From Alistipes indistinctus YIT 12060 (GTDB lineage Bacteria; Bacteroidota; Bacteroidia; Bacteroidales; Rikenellaceae), in NCBI RefSeq assembly GCF_025144995.1, contig NZ_CP102250.1, forward strand, positions 1,302,001-1,366,000: DNA of 64,000 bases, written 5' to 3'. This document shows, one piece after another, positions 17,616 to 26,515 of the stretch. The notes beneath the pieces are model-generated. The model was not told the origin of the DNA and searched no databases. It saw only the letters and a list, made by a program, of their open reading frames with translations. The translations under genes and the position numbers were made by a program. The first letter of the stretch is position 1, and every line of letters begins with the position of its first letter.

Positions 17616-18659
17616 TCAGGATTCGGATACGGCGACCGAAGGGAGTCCCGCAGCCTTGCACACCTGCCCGACGATCCGTTCGGGAGCAATGCCCCGCATA
17701 CAGGGATAGTCGCCATAGGCGCAAGGCCGGTTGCCGTAAATCGAACAGGGGCGGCAGGCCATATCGAGCTGTACGGCATTTTGCGGATCCTGCCCGATCC
17801 CGTAAAAACCGGCATAGGGATGCGTCGCCCCCCACACCGACACGACCGGCACACCGACCAGCGAAGCCATGTGCATCGCCGAGGAGTCCATGCTCAGCAT
17901 CAGGTCGAGGTGGGAAATGAGCTCCATCTCGCGGGCCAGTTTGATCCGGCCGATGACCGACACCACGGAGCCGTACTTTTCCTCCATCCGTTCTCCGTAT
18001 TCGCGTTCGGCGGCGCCGCCGCCGAAAACGAACAGCCGTACACCGGGCATCTGCGAAAGCATCGCGATCACCCGCTCCATCTGTTCGAGCGGATAGATTT
18101 TGCCCTGATGCTGCGCGAACGGCGCGATCCCGATCCATTTTTTCCCTTCGTGCGCCCCTGCAAGCGCTTCGGTTTCTGCATCCAACGAGTACCTCACGCG
18201 CGGCGGAACGGCTATCGGCGGCAGGTCGAACCCCAATGCGAGGAAAACTTTGCGGTAGCGTTCGACCGTCGTTTTGAGTTGTACCAGTTTTTTATTCTCC
18301 AACGCAACGAGCGCCTTTTTCTCTTCCCGGCCTTTATCGATATAAGCGACCTTTGCGCCGCGCAGCCGCAGGATGCGCCTCAGCATCTTCGTGCGAATCA
18401 CATCGTGCAGGTCGGCCACCATATCGAAACGGCCGAGCTCCGAGCTGAGTTTCAGCACGCCTTTCAGCCCTTTATGCCGGCCCGTAAAATCGGGAGAGAC
18501 GAACTCCAAAGCCTCGATTCCCCTGAAGAAAGGCTGTAAAAAAGCCGGCGTCAGCACTACGATCTGCGCTTCGGGATACTGTTTGCGCAATGCGCCCACC
18601 ACGGGCACACTCATCGCGACATCCCCCATTGCAGAAAGGCGAATGACCAGAATACGCAT
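17616..18659 (-). CDS. Glycosyltransferase family 9 (ADP-heptose:LPS heptosyltransferase-like)
   Basis: The 347-residue cytosolic GT-B enzyme is related to heptosyltransferases of LPS inner-core assembly. It starts MRILVIRLSAMGDVAMSVP, typical of GT9, and shows IGIAPFAQHQGKIYPLEQ, the MSMDSSAMHMASLVGVPVVSVWG donor motif and the cysteine-rich end ACRPCSIYGNRPC. An in-frame ATG at 18686, four bases after the DUF4254 stop, would add nine residues. The gene sits in a DUF4254-GT9-EEP run, a plausible lipid A or core synthesis unit. The exact sugar is not known. Confidence 0.85.
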   Translation of the reverse strand: MRILVIRLSAMGDVAMSVPVVGALRKQYPEAQIVVLTPAFLQPFFRGIEALEFVSPDFTGRHKGLKGVLKLSSELGRFDMVADLHDVIRTKMLRRILRLRGAKVAYIDKGREEKKALVALENKKLVQLKTTVERYRKVFLALGFDLPPIAVPPRVRYSLDAETEALAGAHEGKKWIGIAPFAQHQGKIYPLEQMERVIAMLSQMPGVRLFVFGGGAAEREYGERMEEKYGSVVSVIGRIKLAREMELISHLDLMLSMDSSAMHMASLVGVPVVSVWGATHPYAGFYGIGQDPQNAVQLDMACRPCSIYGNRPCAYGDYPCMRGIAPERIVGQVCKAAGLPSVAVSES

Positions 18660-18690
18660 CGGTGCGGACACGGAACGGGAAGCCATAAAT

Positions 18691-19296
18691 CTATTTTGCC
18701 GCGTAGAGAACGGGATTCAGTTCGGGATCGTTGTACATCTTCATCTGCTTGTACACCTTCATGTATTTGTGCCCGGCAGCCATATCCGCGAGCAACTCCT
18801 CGATCGCGGTGGTCAGGTCTGTCCGCTGCTGCAGCAGGATATCGAGCTTACGCCGGCACTCTTCGACGTGTTTCGCGGACACGTCGGTCCGCTTCACCTC
18901 CTGGGCCATGTGATAAATTTTCAGCGCGAGAATCGAAAGCCGGTCGATCGCCCAGGCCGGGCTCTCGGTATTGATTTTCGCACCGGACTCGATCGCCACA
19001 TCCTTGAACTTATCGAGAAAATAGCTGTCGATATATTCCACCATATCCGTGCGCTCCTGATTCGAGCGGTCGATCCGGCGTTTGAGCACGAGCGCTTCGA
19101 CGGGGTCGATTTGCGGATCGCGGATCAGGTCCTCCAGATGCCACTGCACCGTGTCGATCCAGTTCTTCAGGTACAGCAGGTGCTCGATAGAGCCCTCCCG
19201 GTAAGGGTTGGCAATGGGATGGTCCACATCGTCATAGCGGTGATATTCGTCGATCACGGCCGGAAAAATCTGGTGGCAAAGGGCAGTAAAACTCAT
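18691..19296 (-). CDS. DUF4254 family protein
   Basis: The 201-residue, largely alpha-helical protein contains ALCHQIFPAVIDEYHRYDDVD, NWIDTVQWHLEDLIRDPQID and KRRIDRSNQERTDMVEYID, hallmarks of DUF4254 as I know it from Bacteroidota genomes beside glycosyltransferases. No signal peptide or membrane segment. The ATG at 19296 is preferred over one at 19323 that would sit almost on the transcription start. It heads the run with GT9 and EEP genes; biochemical role unknown. Confidence 0.8.
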   Translation of the reverse strand: MSFTALCHQIFPAVIDEYHRYDDVDHPIANPYREGSIEHLLYLKNWIDTVQWHLEDLIRDPQIDPVEALVLKRRIDRSNQERTDMVEYIDSYFLDKFKDVAIESGAKINTESPAWAIDRLSILALKIYHMAQEVKRTDVSAKHVEECRRKLDILLQQRTDLTTAIEELLADMAAGHKYMKVYKQMKMYNDPELNPVLYAAK

Positions 19297-19334
19297 AGGG
19301 TTGAAATTTGGAAAGAGAGTCAAACGTTATTTTA

Positions 19335-19342
19335 CAAAGCTA
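19335..19342 (-). promoter_or_regulatory. -7 box (TAGCTTTG) for the DUF4254-GT9-EEP run
   Basis: Minus-strand TAGCTTTG with a TTG at 19364-19362 exactly 19 bases upstream, a good Bacteroidota promoter. It interleaves with the plus-strand promoter at 19348-19380. Confidence 0.6.
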
Positions 19343-19347
19343 AAGAA

Positions 19348-19380
19348 TTTTGCTCAAATTCCAATAAAATATTATTTTTG
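19348..19380 (+). promoter_or_regulatory. -33/-7 promoter for the LysM glucosaminidase gene
   Basis: TTTTG at 19348-19352 and TATTTTTG at 19373-19380 are separated by 20 bases. Transcription should start near 19385, which makes the ATG at 19416 the likelier start and gives a 30-base leader. Confidence 0.6.
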
Positions 19381-19415
19381 TCGCTATGCCTGCCAAACCT
19401 CATAAAGGTACCCGT

Positions 19416-20402
19416 ATGAAACCGAATTCCATTGCCTTGCTGACGCTGGGCGTGTCGCTGCTCGCCCTCTCCGCAAACGGACAGGACCGCCTCACCCGCG
19501 AAGAATACATCCAGAAATATAAGTCGCTGGCCGTCGAGGAGATGGAAGTATACGGCATCCCCGCCAGCATCACGATGGCCCAGGCGTTGCTCGAATCGGA
19601 CAACGGCAACGGGCGCTTGGCGCGCGAAGGCAACAACCACTTCGGCATCAAATGCAAAAGCACCTGGACCGGTGCCACGATCTCGCACGACGACGATGCG
19701 AAAGGCGAATGTTTCCGCAAATACCCGTCCGTCGAGGCCTCGTTCAACGACCATTCGGAATTCCTCGACAAATCGGCCCGTTACCAGGACCTGTTCAAAC
19801 TGGACCCGATGGATTACAAAGGGTGGGCTTACGGACTCAAACAGGCTGGCTATGCGACCAATCCGGCTTATGCCGAATTGCTCATCAAAATTATCGAAGA
19901 CAACCAGCTCTACCACCTCGACCGGGGCGAAGAGATCGCCCCGCCGATCATGGGTACGCCTGCGACCGAAGAACCGCAGCAATTGGTAGCCGAGACCGAA
20001 CAAAAACCCAAAGAGGTGGTCGATGTAGACAATTACAGCGTAGCAGTGACCGGTCAGGGGGGACAGCACACCGTCTACCACAACAACGGCAGCGAATTTA
20101 CCACCGCGCGTCCGGGCGATACCTATGCAACCATCGCTTCGGAATTCGGGCTCACGGTCAAGAAACTGCTCAAATACAACGACGAAACCACCGTACCTGC
20201 TCTGCGTCCCGGCGAGATGGTCTACTTGCGCCCGAAGGGCAAGCGCAGTGAAAACGGCAAGCTGATTCACGTGGCCAAAGAGGGCGAAACGCTGCACAGC
20301 ATTTCGCAAACGTACGGCATCCGCCTGAAGAACCTTTGCAACATGAACCGGCGCACGCCCGACAGCGAAGTAAAAGCGGGCCAGCAGATCCGGTTGATGT
20401 AA
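19416..20402 (+). CDS. Secreted glucosaminidase with C-terminal LysM domains
   Basis: The 328-residue exported peptidoglycan hydrolase has a signal peptide (MKPNSIALLTLGVSLLALS) and a mannosyl-glycoprotein endo-beta-N-acetylglucosaminidase domain (about residues 25-165): YGIPASITMAQALLESDNGNG with its catalytic Glu, GNNHFGIKC, and AYGLKQAGYATNPAYAELLI. After a short acidic linker come two LysM repeats, TTARPGDTYATIASEFGLT and VAKEGETLHSISQTYGI, which bind GlcNAc chains. Likely function: cell-wall remodelling in the periplasm. An upstream in-frame ATG at 19386 exists but would sit at the transcription start. Confidence 0.93.
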   Translation: MKPNSIALLTLGVSLLALSANGQDRLTREEYIQKYKSLAVEEMEVYGIPASITMAQALLESDNGNGRLAREGNNHFGIKCKSTWTGATISHDDDAKGECFRKYPSVEASFNDHSEFLDKSARYQDLFKLDPMDYKGWAYGLKQAGYATNPAYAELLIKIIEDNQLYHLDRGEEIAPPIMGTPATEEPQQLVAETEQKPKEVVDVDNYSVAVTGQGGQHTVYHNNGSEFTTARPGDTYATIASEFGLTVKKLLKYNDETTVPALRPGEMVYLRPKGKRSENGKLIHVAKEGETLHSISQTYGIRLKNLCNMNRRTPDSEVKAGQQIRLM

Positions 20403-20510
20403 CCTTATTCAGCCCTCGACACCATTGGCAACGCCGTTACAATACCCTGACAACTCAAAACACCGGAATTAACCTCATTACAAACCTTTAAATACGATCA
20501 ATCAAAACCT

Positions 20511-21203
20511 ATGGACGGTGATCCTGGTGCGGCGGTGAACGCCGCCATCCTCAGCAAAATCAGCGGCAAGTCCGCCCTCAACCAACAGGTATTCGACAAC
20601 ACGTTCTCCGTATTCAACGCGCTCAAAGAGACGCTTCACGAAATGTCCTCGGAACTGGACGACCGACTCGAAGAGATGGGGCACGAAGTGAAAATCGAAT
20701 ACCGCGACCGCGGCAAATTCGAAGCCCAGCTTCAGGTAGCCGACGACATCCTGATCTTCAGCATGCATTCCAACGTATTCGAATTCAACCGCGAGCATAT
20801 CATCTGGCAAAATTCGTACGTGCGCGACAACAAGGCGAACTCCTATTGCGGAATGATCAACATCTACAATTTCCTCTCCGACTCGTTCAAGTACAACCGC
20901 AGCGCCGACGAGGGCTACCTGATCGGAAGGCTGTTCGTGAACCGCGAGAAGCAATATTTCGTCGAGGGAAAGCGGCAAATCAGCATGCGCCACAACAACT
21001 TCGGCACGCAAACCATCAGCAAGGAGTCACTGATCAACATCATCGAAACAGCGATGGACTATGCGGTGGACTTCGACCTGCTGGTTCCCCCGTACGATAC
21101 GGTAAAGGTCGTTACAGTCGATCAGCTCAACACGAAAATCGAGAACTCGAAGATGCAGACCGGCAAACGCCTCGGTTACAAATTCAATTCCGACGACATT
21201 TAA
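20511..21203 (+). CDS. Conserved hypothetical protein, function unknown
   Basis: The 230-residue protein has no signal peptide, membrane segment or domain I recognise. An N-terminal helical stretch (residues 20-55, FNALKETLHEMSSELDDRLEEMG) precedes a mixed alpha/beta region with aromatic-rich strands (DDILIFSMHSNVFEF, GYLIGRLFVNREKQYFVEG) and a helical end that closes with a basic/acidic tail. The codon pattern matches its neighbours, and it lies 108 bases after the glucosaminidase with a strong terminator after it. It is likely a soluble cytosolic protein. Confidence 0.75.
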   Translation: MDGDPGAAVNAAILSKISGKSALNQQVFDNTFSVFNALKETLHEMSSELDDRLEEMGHEVKIEYRDRGKFEAQLQVADDILIFSMHSNVFEFNREHIIWQNSYVRDNKANSYCGMINIYNFLSDSFKYNRSADEGYLIGRLFVNREKQYFVEGKRQISMRHNNFGTQTISKESLINIIETAMDYAVDFDLLVPPYDTVKVVTVDQLNTKIENSKMQTGKRLGYKFNSDDI

Positions 21204-21298
21204 CAGGCCGGGGCCATTAGGAAACATTTGGTCCCAGCACCCCGGGCCACAATATTAAAATCACACGGCGCTGCCGGAATGCCGTCAACCCGCACCAC

Positions 21299-21338
21299 AA
21301 AACAGCGGGGGAGTCTTGAAAGACTCCCCCGCTGTTTT
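21299..21338. terminator. Bidirectional terminator
   Basis: Perfect 18-bp arms (AAAACAGCGGGGGAGTCT and its complement) around TGAA, with A and T tracts outside, between the convergent hypothetical and MFS genes. Confidence 0.92.
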
Positions 21339-21369
21339 TATACGGTCGTTTACCGGCTTCCGGCAAACC

Positions 21370-22779
21370 CTATTTCCGGATATTGGGCTGCTGCAAACCG
21401 TAACCCATTTTCTTATTTTCGCGCAACAACAGGAAGGCGAACAGGATCGACAGCACGCCGAGTCCCGCAAAAATCAGCATCGGCACCGTATAATCGTACG
21501 CTACCCGCGTAACCGTTTCAGGAGCTACCACTCCGGTAATCTCTTCGGCCACTGTCGTTGCATTGTCCACCACGCAATAATTGTCGAGTACCTTGCCGAT
21601 CAAGTAAGGCACACCCATCAGGCCCCAGTTCTGAATCCAGAAGATCAGCGCATACGCGGTACCCAGCTTATTCTCGGGAATGATCTTGGGCACCGAAGGC
21701 CACATGGCCGAAGGCACCAGCGAGAAGGCGATCCCCAACGTGATGATCAGTACGAGCGCCAGCAGCCAGTTCGTGAAAGCCGGAACGGCAAAGAGCAGGT
21801 GCACCGCCACGATCATGAACGAACCCACCAGCATAATCGTCGCCCCTTTACCCCTACGGTCGTAGAGGTTTCCGAAGAAAGGCGTGAGCAGGATCGTCCC
21901 GAACGGCAACAATGCAGGGATAATGCCCGAAAGTTTTTCGGAAATACCGAATTTATTGAACATCAGATCCGGCGCATATTTTAAAAACGGGAAAACCGCC
22001 GAATAGAACAGCACGCACAAGATCGCAATGTACCAGAATCCTTTGATCCGGACAATCTCGAAAATATCGCGGAAGCGGAACGGCTCTTCGAGTTCGGCGG
22101 AATCTTTCAGCTCCCGGTCCCGTTTGGTGTCCATCACCACGAACACCACGAACGAGATCATGCCGATACACAGCAGCAGCAACCCCAACAGGATCGGCAT
22201 ACTCACCGAGCCGAATTCTTCCGCCAGCAGCGGCGTAATGCTCAGGGCGAGCGCCGTACCGATGCGGGCGCAGGCCATCTCGAGGCCCATCGCCAACGCC
22301 AATTCCTTACCTTTGAACCATTTGACGATAATTTTCGAGACGGTGATTCCGGCGATCTCGATCCCGACGCCGAAGATGGCGTAGCCGATAGCCGCCCAAA
22401 GCACCTGCGACGAAATAACGGAACCGAAAATGGTCACGCTCGCACCGCCGAAATCGCTTGCGATCGCCCAATACTTGATACCTACGCCGATCACCATGAT
22501 CACCGTGGACATCAGCCCGGTGAAGCGGACGCCCATCTTGTCAAGGATCATCCCGCCGAAGATGAGCATCAGCAGGAAGACGTTGAACCAACCGTAGGCA
22601 CTGGTAAAAAATCCGTAATCGCTGCTGCTCCAGCCCATTTGCTGTTCGAGCATCGGCTTGAGCGGAGCCATCACGTCGGTGATGAAATATCCGCACAACA
22701 TCGTGAAGGCGACCAGCGCCAACACGATCCAACGGGCCGTAGCCGACTCGCTGATCTTCTTTTGTAAAGCTGCTACCAT
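21370..22779 (-). CDS. Major facilitator superfamily transporter
   Basis: The 469-residue inner-membrane protein shows about twelve hydrophobic segments in two six-helix halves separated by a charged cytosolic loop (MDTKRDRELKDSAELEEPF). GGMILDKMGVR is a form of the MFS loop 2-3 motif and GNLYDRRGKGA its counterpart in the second half. It resembles broad Bacteroidota MFS carriers of small organic anions, but nothing in the sequence or neighbourhood identifies the substrate. It is monocistronic, preceded by a 127-base gap in which no clear promoter box was found. Confidence 0.85.
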   Translation of the reverse strand: MVAALQKKISESATARWIVLALVAFTMLCGYFITDVMAPLKPMLEQQMGWSSSDYGFFTSAYGWFNVFLLMLIFGGMILDKMGVRFTGLMSTVIMVIGVGIKYWAIASDFGGASVTIFGSVISSQVLWAAIGYAIFGVGIEIAGITVSKIIVKWFKGKELALAMGLEMACARIGTALALSITPLLAEEFGSVSMPILLGLLLLCIGMISFVVFVVMDTKRDRELKDSAELEEPFRFRDIFEIVRIKGFWYIAILCVLFYSAVFPFLKYAPDLMFNKFGISEKLSGIIPALLPFGTILLTPFFGNLYDRRGKGATIMLVGSFMIVAVHLLFAVPAFTNWLLALVLIITLGIAFSLVPSAMWPSVPKIIPENKLGTAYALIFWIQNWGLMGVPYLIGKVLDNYCVVDNATTVAEEITGVVAPETVTRVAYDYTVPMLIFAGLGVLSILFAFLLLRENKKMGYGLQQPNIRK

Positions 22780-22906
22780 TTATTTTCCGTTTGGGTTTAT
22801 TATCCGTTCGGCACGCATCGCGCATACCGTAAAACTCGCTTTATCTGTTCGCAGGAATCCGCCGCCTATGTGCGCCGTACGCGGAGGCCTCCGTACCTCC
22901 GCCGCC

Positions 22907-24895
22907 CTACTCCTCCTGCAGCATATTCCCGTAGAGCTTCAACACCCGGTAGGCATCCTGCAACCCCAGCTCCCCGGCCTTGCTCATATCGAGGCAGCCT
23001 TTACGGGTATCCTTGAGGAAAATCTGTACCAATCCCCGGTTGTAATAGGCCTCGGCGAACGACGGATTCAGTTCGATGGCCTTCGTATAGTCCTCCAGCG
23101 CTTCCGGGATCCGTCCCGAGCGGCAGAGCAGGTTCGCCCGGTTATAATAGATATAGGCAAATTCGGGGAAGAGCCGGGCGGCCTTGTTCAGGTCGGCGAT
23201 CGCATCGTCGTAATTATAGGACCGCGACGAGTTGCTTTTAAGCTGGCTGGCCGGATCGTTGTCTACCGTAATCCGCTGGTAGCCGTTGTCGATCGACGAG
23301 ATAAAATCGACCATTTCGCTCTGCGTCGTACTGCGGTTGATGTACAGGAACGGATTGGACGGATCCAGGTCGATGGCCGCCGTGTAATTGGAGATCGAAC
23401 CGGTGTACTGCCGGATCAGCGACTGGGTGATCCCCCGTTTGAACAACAACTGCCAGCTGGGCCGGTTGTAGCGCAGCGAATCTTCGATCGCCCGGTCGAA
23501 GGCGAAGAGCGAATCGGTCGGGAAATCGCTGTCCCGGTTCACCAGTTTCACGTACGGATCAGCCACCTCCGTGCGGAACTGTTCGACACGCGGCACGAAA
23601 TAGACAGTCCGCACGGGAACCGTATCGGGACGAACCATCGAGAATTTGAACATCGGAAGCAGCGCGATGTTGGAACTTCGCGCAGTCATCCGCTGCATCC
23701 CTTCGCTGCCGCCCATGCTGGCATCGAACGAAAGCAGCTGGTTGAAACGCTTGCTCGTATCGGCATAAACAGAGAAACTACTGTCGGTCAGCTTCGAGCG
23801 GTATTCGGCTATTTTCTTGTCGGCCGTCTCCTTGTCGCTGCGGGATCCCTGCATGTCGTTGAGCATGTAACGCAATGCAGAGCGGCCAAGATAGGCGTTG
23901 GCGAAATCGGGATAAAGCTCGATCGCCCGCGTATAGTCGTTGATCGCGGCATAGTAGTCGCCCAGTTGCCGGTACAACGCCGCGCGGTTGTAATAGAGCA
24001 GCACGTTGTTCGGGCTGTAAAACGCCACTTTGTCATAGTCCGCGAGGGCGTTGTTGTAGTCTCCGATCTGATTGCGCAAAATCGCCCGGTTGAAATAAGT
24101 CAGCGAGCTGGTCGAATCGAGTGCCAACACCCGGCTGAAATCCTCGATTGCCTGCACCGGACGGTTGATCGTCGAATAGACGAGTGCCCGGTTGAAGTAA
24201 GAAGGGATATACGTGGAGTCGCATTCGATCGACTTGTCGAAATCGGCCAGCGCCTCATCGTATTTTTTCTGGGCCATGTAGAGCATCCCGCGGCGGCTGT
24301 AAGCCAAAGGACTCTCCCGGTTGGTCCGGATCGCGGTGTTATAATCCTCGTAAGCGCGCGTCGTGTCCTTCATCATCAGGTAGGAGGTGCCCCGGTTGAC
24401 ATAGGCGTCGACCACCTTGTTATCGAAACGGATAAAGGTGGTGAAGTCCTCCACCGCTTTTTCGAACTGCTGGCTGAGCAGGAAGGTCACCCCCCGGCTA
24501 AAATAGGGGTCGGGCCGGTCCGGGCGCAGGTCGATCGCCACCTGGAAATCTTTCAGCGCATCGTCGTAATTACCCAGCCGCGAACGGGTGATCGCCCGGT
24601 ACTGGTACGCGGCCGTAAAAACGGGGTTGTTCTCGATTGCATAGGAAAAATCCTGTTCCGCCCCGAGCAGGTCGTCGAGGTTGTATTTGGCGATGCCGCG
24701 CAGGAAATAGCCCTCGTAAGCCTTCTCATCCACCTTCAGCAATACGTTCAGCGTCTCGATCGCATCGCGGAATTTGTTATCTATAATGTAGCTCCTGCCC
24801 ACATAGAAAAAGTAATGCTTATCGAGTTGGGCCGACGCCTTATGGACGCCTCCCAGCGACACGAAAAACAGGAGAATGAGGAGAGATTTACGCAT
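22907..24895 (-). CDS. Large secreted tetratricopeptide-repeat protein
   Basis: The 662-residue product has a signal peptide (MRKSLLILLFFVSLGGVHKASA) and a nearly continuous array of TPRs. About a dozen 34-residue units are recognisable, e.g. AYVNRGTSYLMMKDTTRAYEDY and PSYFNRALVYSTINRPVQA. A non-repeat stretch of about 130 residues (around 360-480) interrupts the array before the last four repeats. It is likely a periplasmic or surface protein scaffold. The ATG at 24895 starts the signal peptide; an earlier ATG at 24952 is less likely. It diverges from purA and has no partner gene in an operon. Confidence 0.88.
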   Translation of the reverse strand: MRKSLLILLFFVSLGGVHKASAQLDKHYFFYVGRSYIIDNKFRDAIETLNVLLKVDEKAYEGYFLRGIAKYNLDDLLGAEQDFSYAIENNPVFTAAYQYRAITRSRLGNYDDALKDFQVAIDLRPDRPDPYFSRGVTFLLSQQFEKAVEDFTTFIRFDNKVVDAYVNRGTSYLMMKDTTRAYEDYNTAIRTNRESPLAYSRRGMLYMAQKKYDEALADFDKSIECDSTYIPSYFNRALVYSTINRPVQAIEDFSRVLALDSTSSLTYFNRAILRNQIGDYNNALADYDKVAFYSPNNVLLYYNRAALYRQLGDYYAAINDYTRAIELYPDFANAYLGRSALRYMLNDMQGSRSDKETADKKIAEYRSKLTDSSFSVYADTSKRFNQLLSFDASMGGSEGMQRMTARSSNIALLPMFKFSMVRPDTVPVRTVYFVPRVEQFRTEVADPYVKLVNRDSDFPTDSLFAFDRAIEDSLRYNRPSWQLLFKRGITQSLIRQYTGSISNYTAAIDLDPSNPFLYINRSTTQSEMVDFISSIDNGYQRITVDNDPASQLKSNSSRSYNYDDAIADLNKAARLFPEFAYIYYNRANLLCRSGRIPEALEDYTKAIELNPSFAEAYYNRGLVQIFLKDTRKGCLDMSKAGELGLQDAYRVLKLYGNMLQEE

Positions 24896-25070
24896 GCGGC
24901 CGTAGTATACGGGGTGCAAGATAATCATTCTACGCCAGAATACAGCGAACAAACACCCCCAATTCGTTTTACAAGGAACGGCATAAGCCGATGATTAGTA
25001 TAATTTGGGGCACAGGAAGCCGCTAAAGATAAAATTTAAACCGAATGATCCACATTACAGAAAAGTTACG

Positions 25071-25078
25071 TACCTTTG
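25071..25078 (+). promoter_or_regulatory. purA: -7 promoter box (TACCTTTG) for purA
   Basis: TACCTTTG 40 bases before the purA ATG matches the consensus; a clear -33 is not seen. Confidence 0.55.
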
Positions 25079-25117
25079 AAAGCAATTTTGCGCTGAAATC
25101 CTGCTACTGAATAACAA

Positions 25118-26383
25118 ATGAAAAAAGTAGATGTTGTTTTAGGCTTACAATGGGGCGACGAAGGCAAAGGCAAGGTCGTCGACGTGCTCACACCGGCTTA
25201 TCAGGTGATCGCCCGCTTCCAGGGGGGACCCAATGCAGGCCACTCACTCCATTTTGAAGGCAAAAAATACGTATTGCACACGATCCCGTCGGGTATTTTC
25301 CGCGAAGGCTCGATCAATATCATCGGCAACGGCGTGGTGATCGATCCGGTGATTCTCTCCGAAGAGATCGCCAAACTGGAGAAAGACGGCGTCGACGTAC
25401 AGGGCAAGCTGCTGATCTCGAAAAAAGCGCACCTGATCCTGCCTACTCACCGCATCATCGATGCGGCGTCGGAAGCCTCGAAAGGCAAGACGAAAATCGG
25501 TTCGACGCTCAAAGGCATCGGCCCGACCTATATGGATAAAACGGGCCGCAACGGCCTGCGCGTCGGGGACATCGTCTCGGGCGAATTCGAGGAACGTTAC
25601 GGGCGCCTCAAGGAGAAACACATCGAACTGCTCAAACAATACGATTTCCCGTACGACATCTGCGACTACGAAAAAGAGTGGCTTGCCGGGATCGAAAACC
25701 TCAAGCGTTTCCGCTTCATCGACAGCGAACACGTGGTGAACTCGCTGCTCCAAGAGGGTAAAGCGATCCTCGCCGAAGGCGCGCAAGGTTCGATGCTCGA
25801 CATCGACTTCGGCACCTACCCGTTCGTCACCTCGTCCAATACGCTCTGCGCAGGGGTCTGCACCGGTCTGGGTGTCGCACCGTCGCGGATCGGCAACGTC
25901 TACGGCATCTTCAAAGCTTACTGCACCCGCGTGGGCAGCGGTCCTTTCCCCACCGAGCTGTTCGACGAGGACGGGGAGAAAATGCGCCAGATCGGACAGG
26001 AGTTCGGCGCGACCACCGGTCGCCCGCGCCGCTGCGGCTGGCTCGACATGGTGGCCCTCAAATATTCGGTAATGATGAACGGCGTCACGGAGCTGATCAT
26101 GATGAAAGCCGACGTGCTCAACGACTTCGACACGCTGAAAGTGGCCGTAGCCTACAACGTAAACGGCAAGGAGACTTCCGAATTTCCGTACGAGGCGAGC
26201 GAAAAGATCGTCCCAGTTTACAAGGAGTTCAAGGGGTGGAACTGCGACATCAACAAGCTGCGCCGCTACGACGAATTCCCCGCCGAACTGAAAAACTACA
26301 TCGAATTCATCGAACAGGAGACCGGCGTTCCCGTCAAGATCGTTTCAGTAGGCCCAGACCGCGAAGAGACGATCGTGCGATAA
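25118..26383 (+). CDS. purA: Adenylosuccinate synthetase
   Basis: The 421-residue cytosolic enzyme joins IMP and aspartate with GTP, the first committed step to AMP. The start VVLGLQWGDEGKGKVVD contains the P-loop and catalytic Asp. GGPNAGHS, TPxH-like PTHRIIDAASE, IGSTLKGIGPTYMDK and TTGRPRRCGWLD are all family motifs. Standard length. Promoter upstream and terminator downstream make it monocistronic. Confidence 0.98.
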   Translation: MKKVDVVLGLQWGDEGKGKVVDVLTPAYQVIARFQGGPNAGHSLHFEGKKYVLHTIPSGIFREGSINIIGNGVVIDPVILSEEIAKLEKDGVDVQGKLLISKKAHLILPTHRIIDAASEASKGKTKIGSTLKGIGPTYMDKTGRNGLRVGDIVSGEFEERYGRLKEKHIELLKQYDFPYDICDYEKEWLAGIENLKRFRFIDSEHVVNSLLQEGKAILAEGAQGSMLDIDFGTYPFVTSSNTLCAGVCTGLGVAPSRIGNVYGIFKAYCTRVGSGPFPTELFDEDGEKMRQIGQEFGATTGRPRRCGWLDMVALKYSVMMNGVTELIMMKADVLNDFDTLKVAVAYNVNGKETSEFPYEASEKIVPVYKEFKGWNCDINKLRRYDEFPAELKNYIEFIEQETGVPVKIVSVGPDREETIVR

Positions 26384-26407
26384 ACACGACCGATTGTTCT
26401 ATTCCAC

Positions 26408-26443
26408 AAAAGACAACCATTTTTCAAATGGTTGTCTTTTTTT
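26408..26443 (+). terminator. Terminator after purA
   Basis: AAAAGACAACCATTT / AAATGGTTGTCTTTT with a three-base loop and a run of seven T. Confidence 0.92.
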
Positions 26444-26465
26444 GGATAACTCCCTGAAAATTTTA

Positions 26466-26473
26466 TACCTTTA
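26466..26473 (+). promoter_or_regulatory. Weak -7 box (TACCTTTA) for the S41 protease gene
   Basis: TACCTTTA differs from TAnnTTTG at the last base; a TTTG at 26441-26444, inside the purA terminator T run, lies about 21 bases upstream. Leader would be 40 bases. Confidence 0.35.
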
Positions 26474-26515
26474 GAGTGCCAGCTGTGATGTCGAACATTA
26501 AAAAACTACCCAACC

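Noticed and set aside
22658-24994. A 778-codon plus-strand frame opposite the TPR gene
   Set aside because: Its length is a by-product of the repetitive, GC-rich TPR gene; the product lacks domains, and the minus-strand frame has a signal peptide and clear TPRs.
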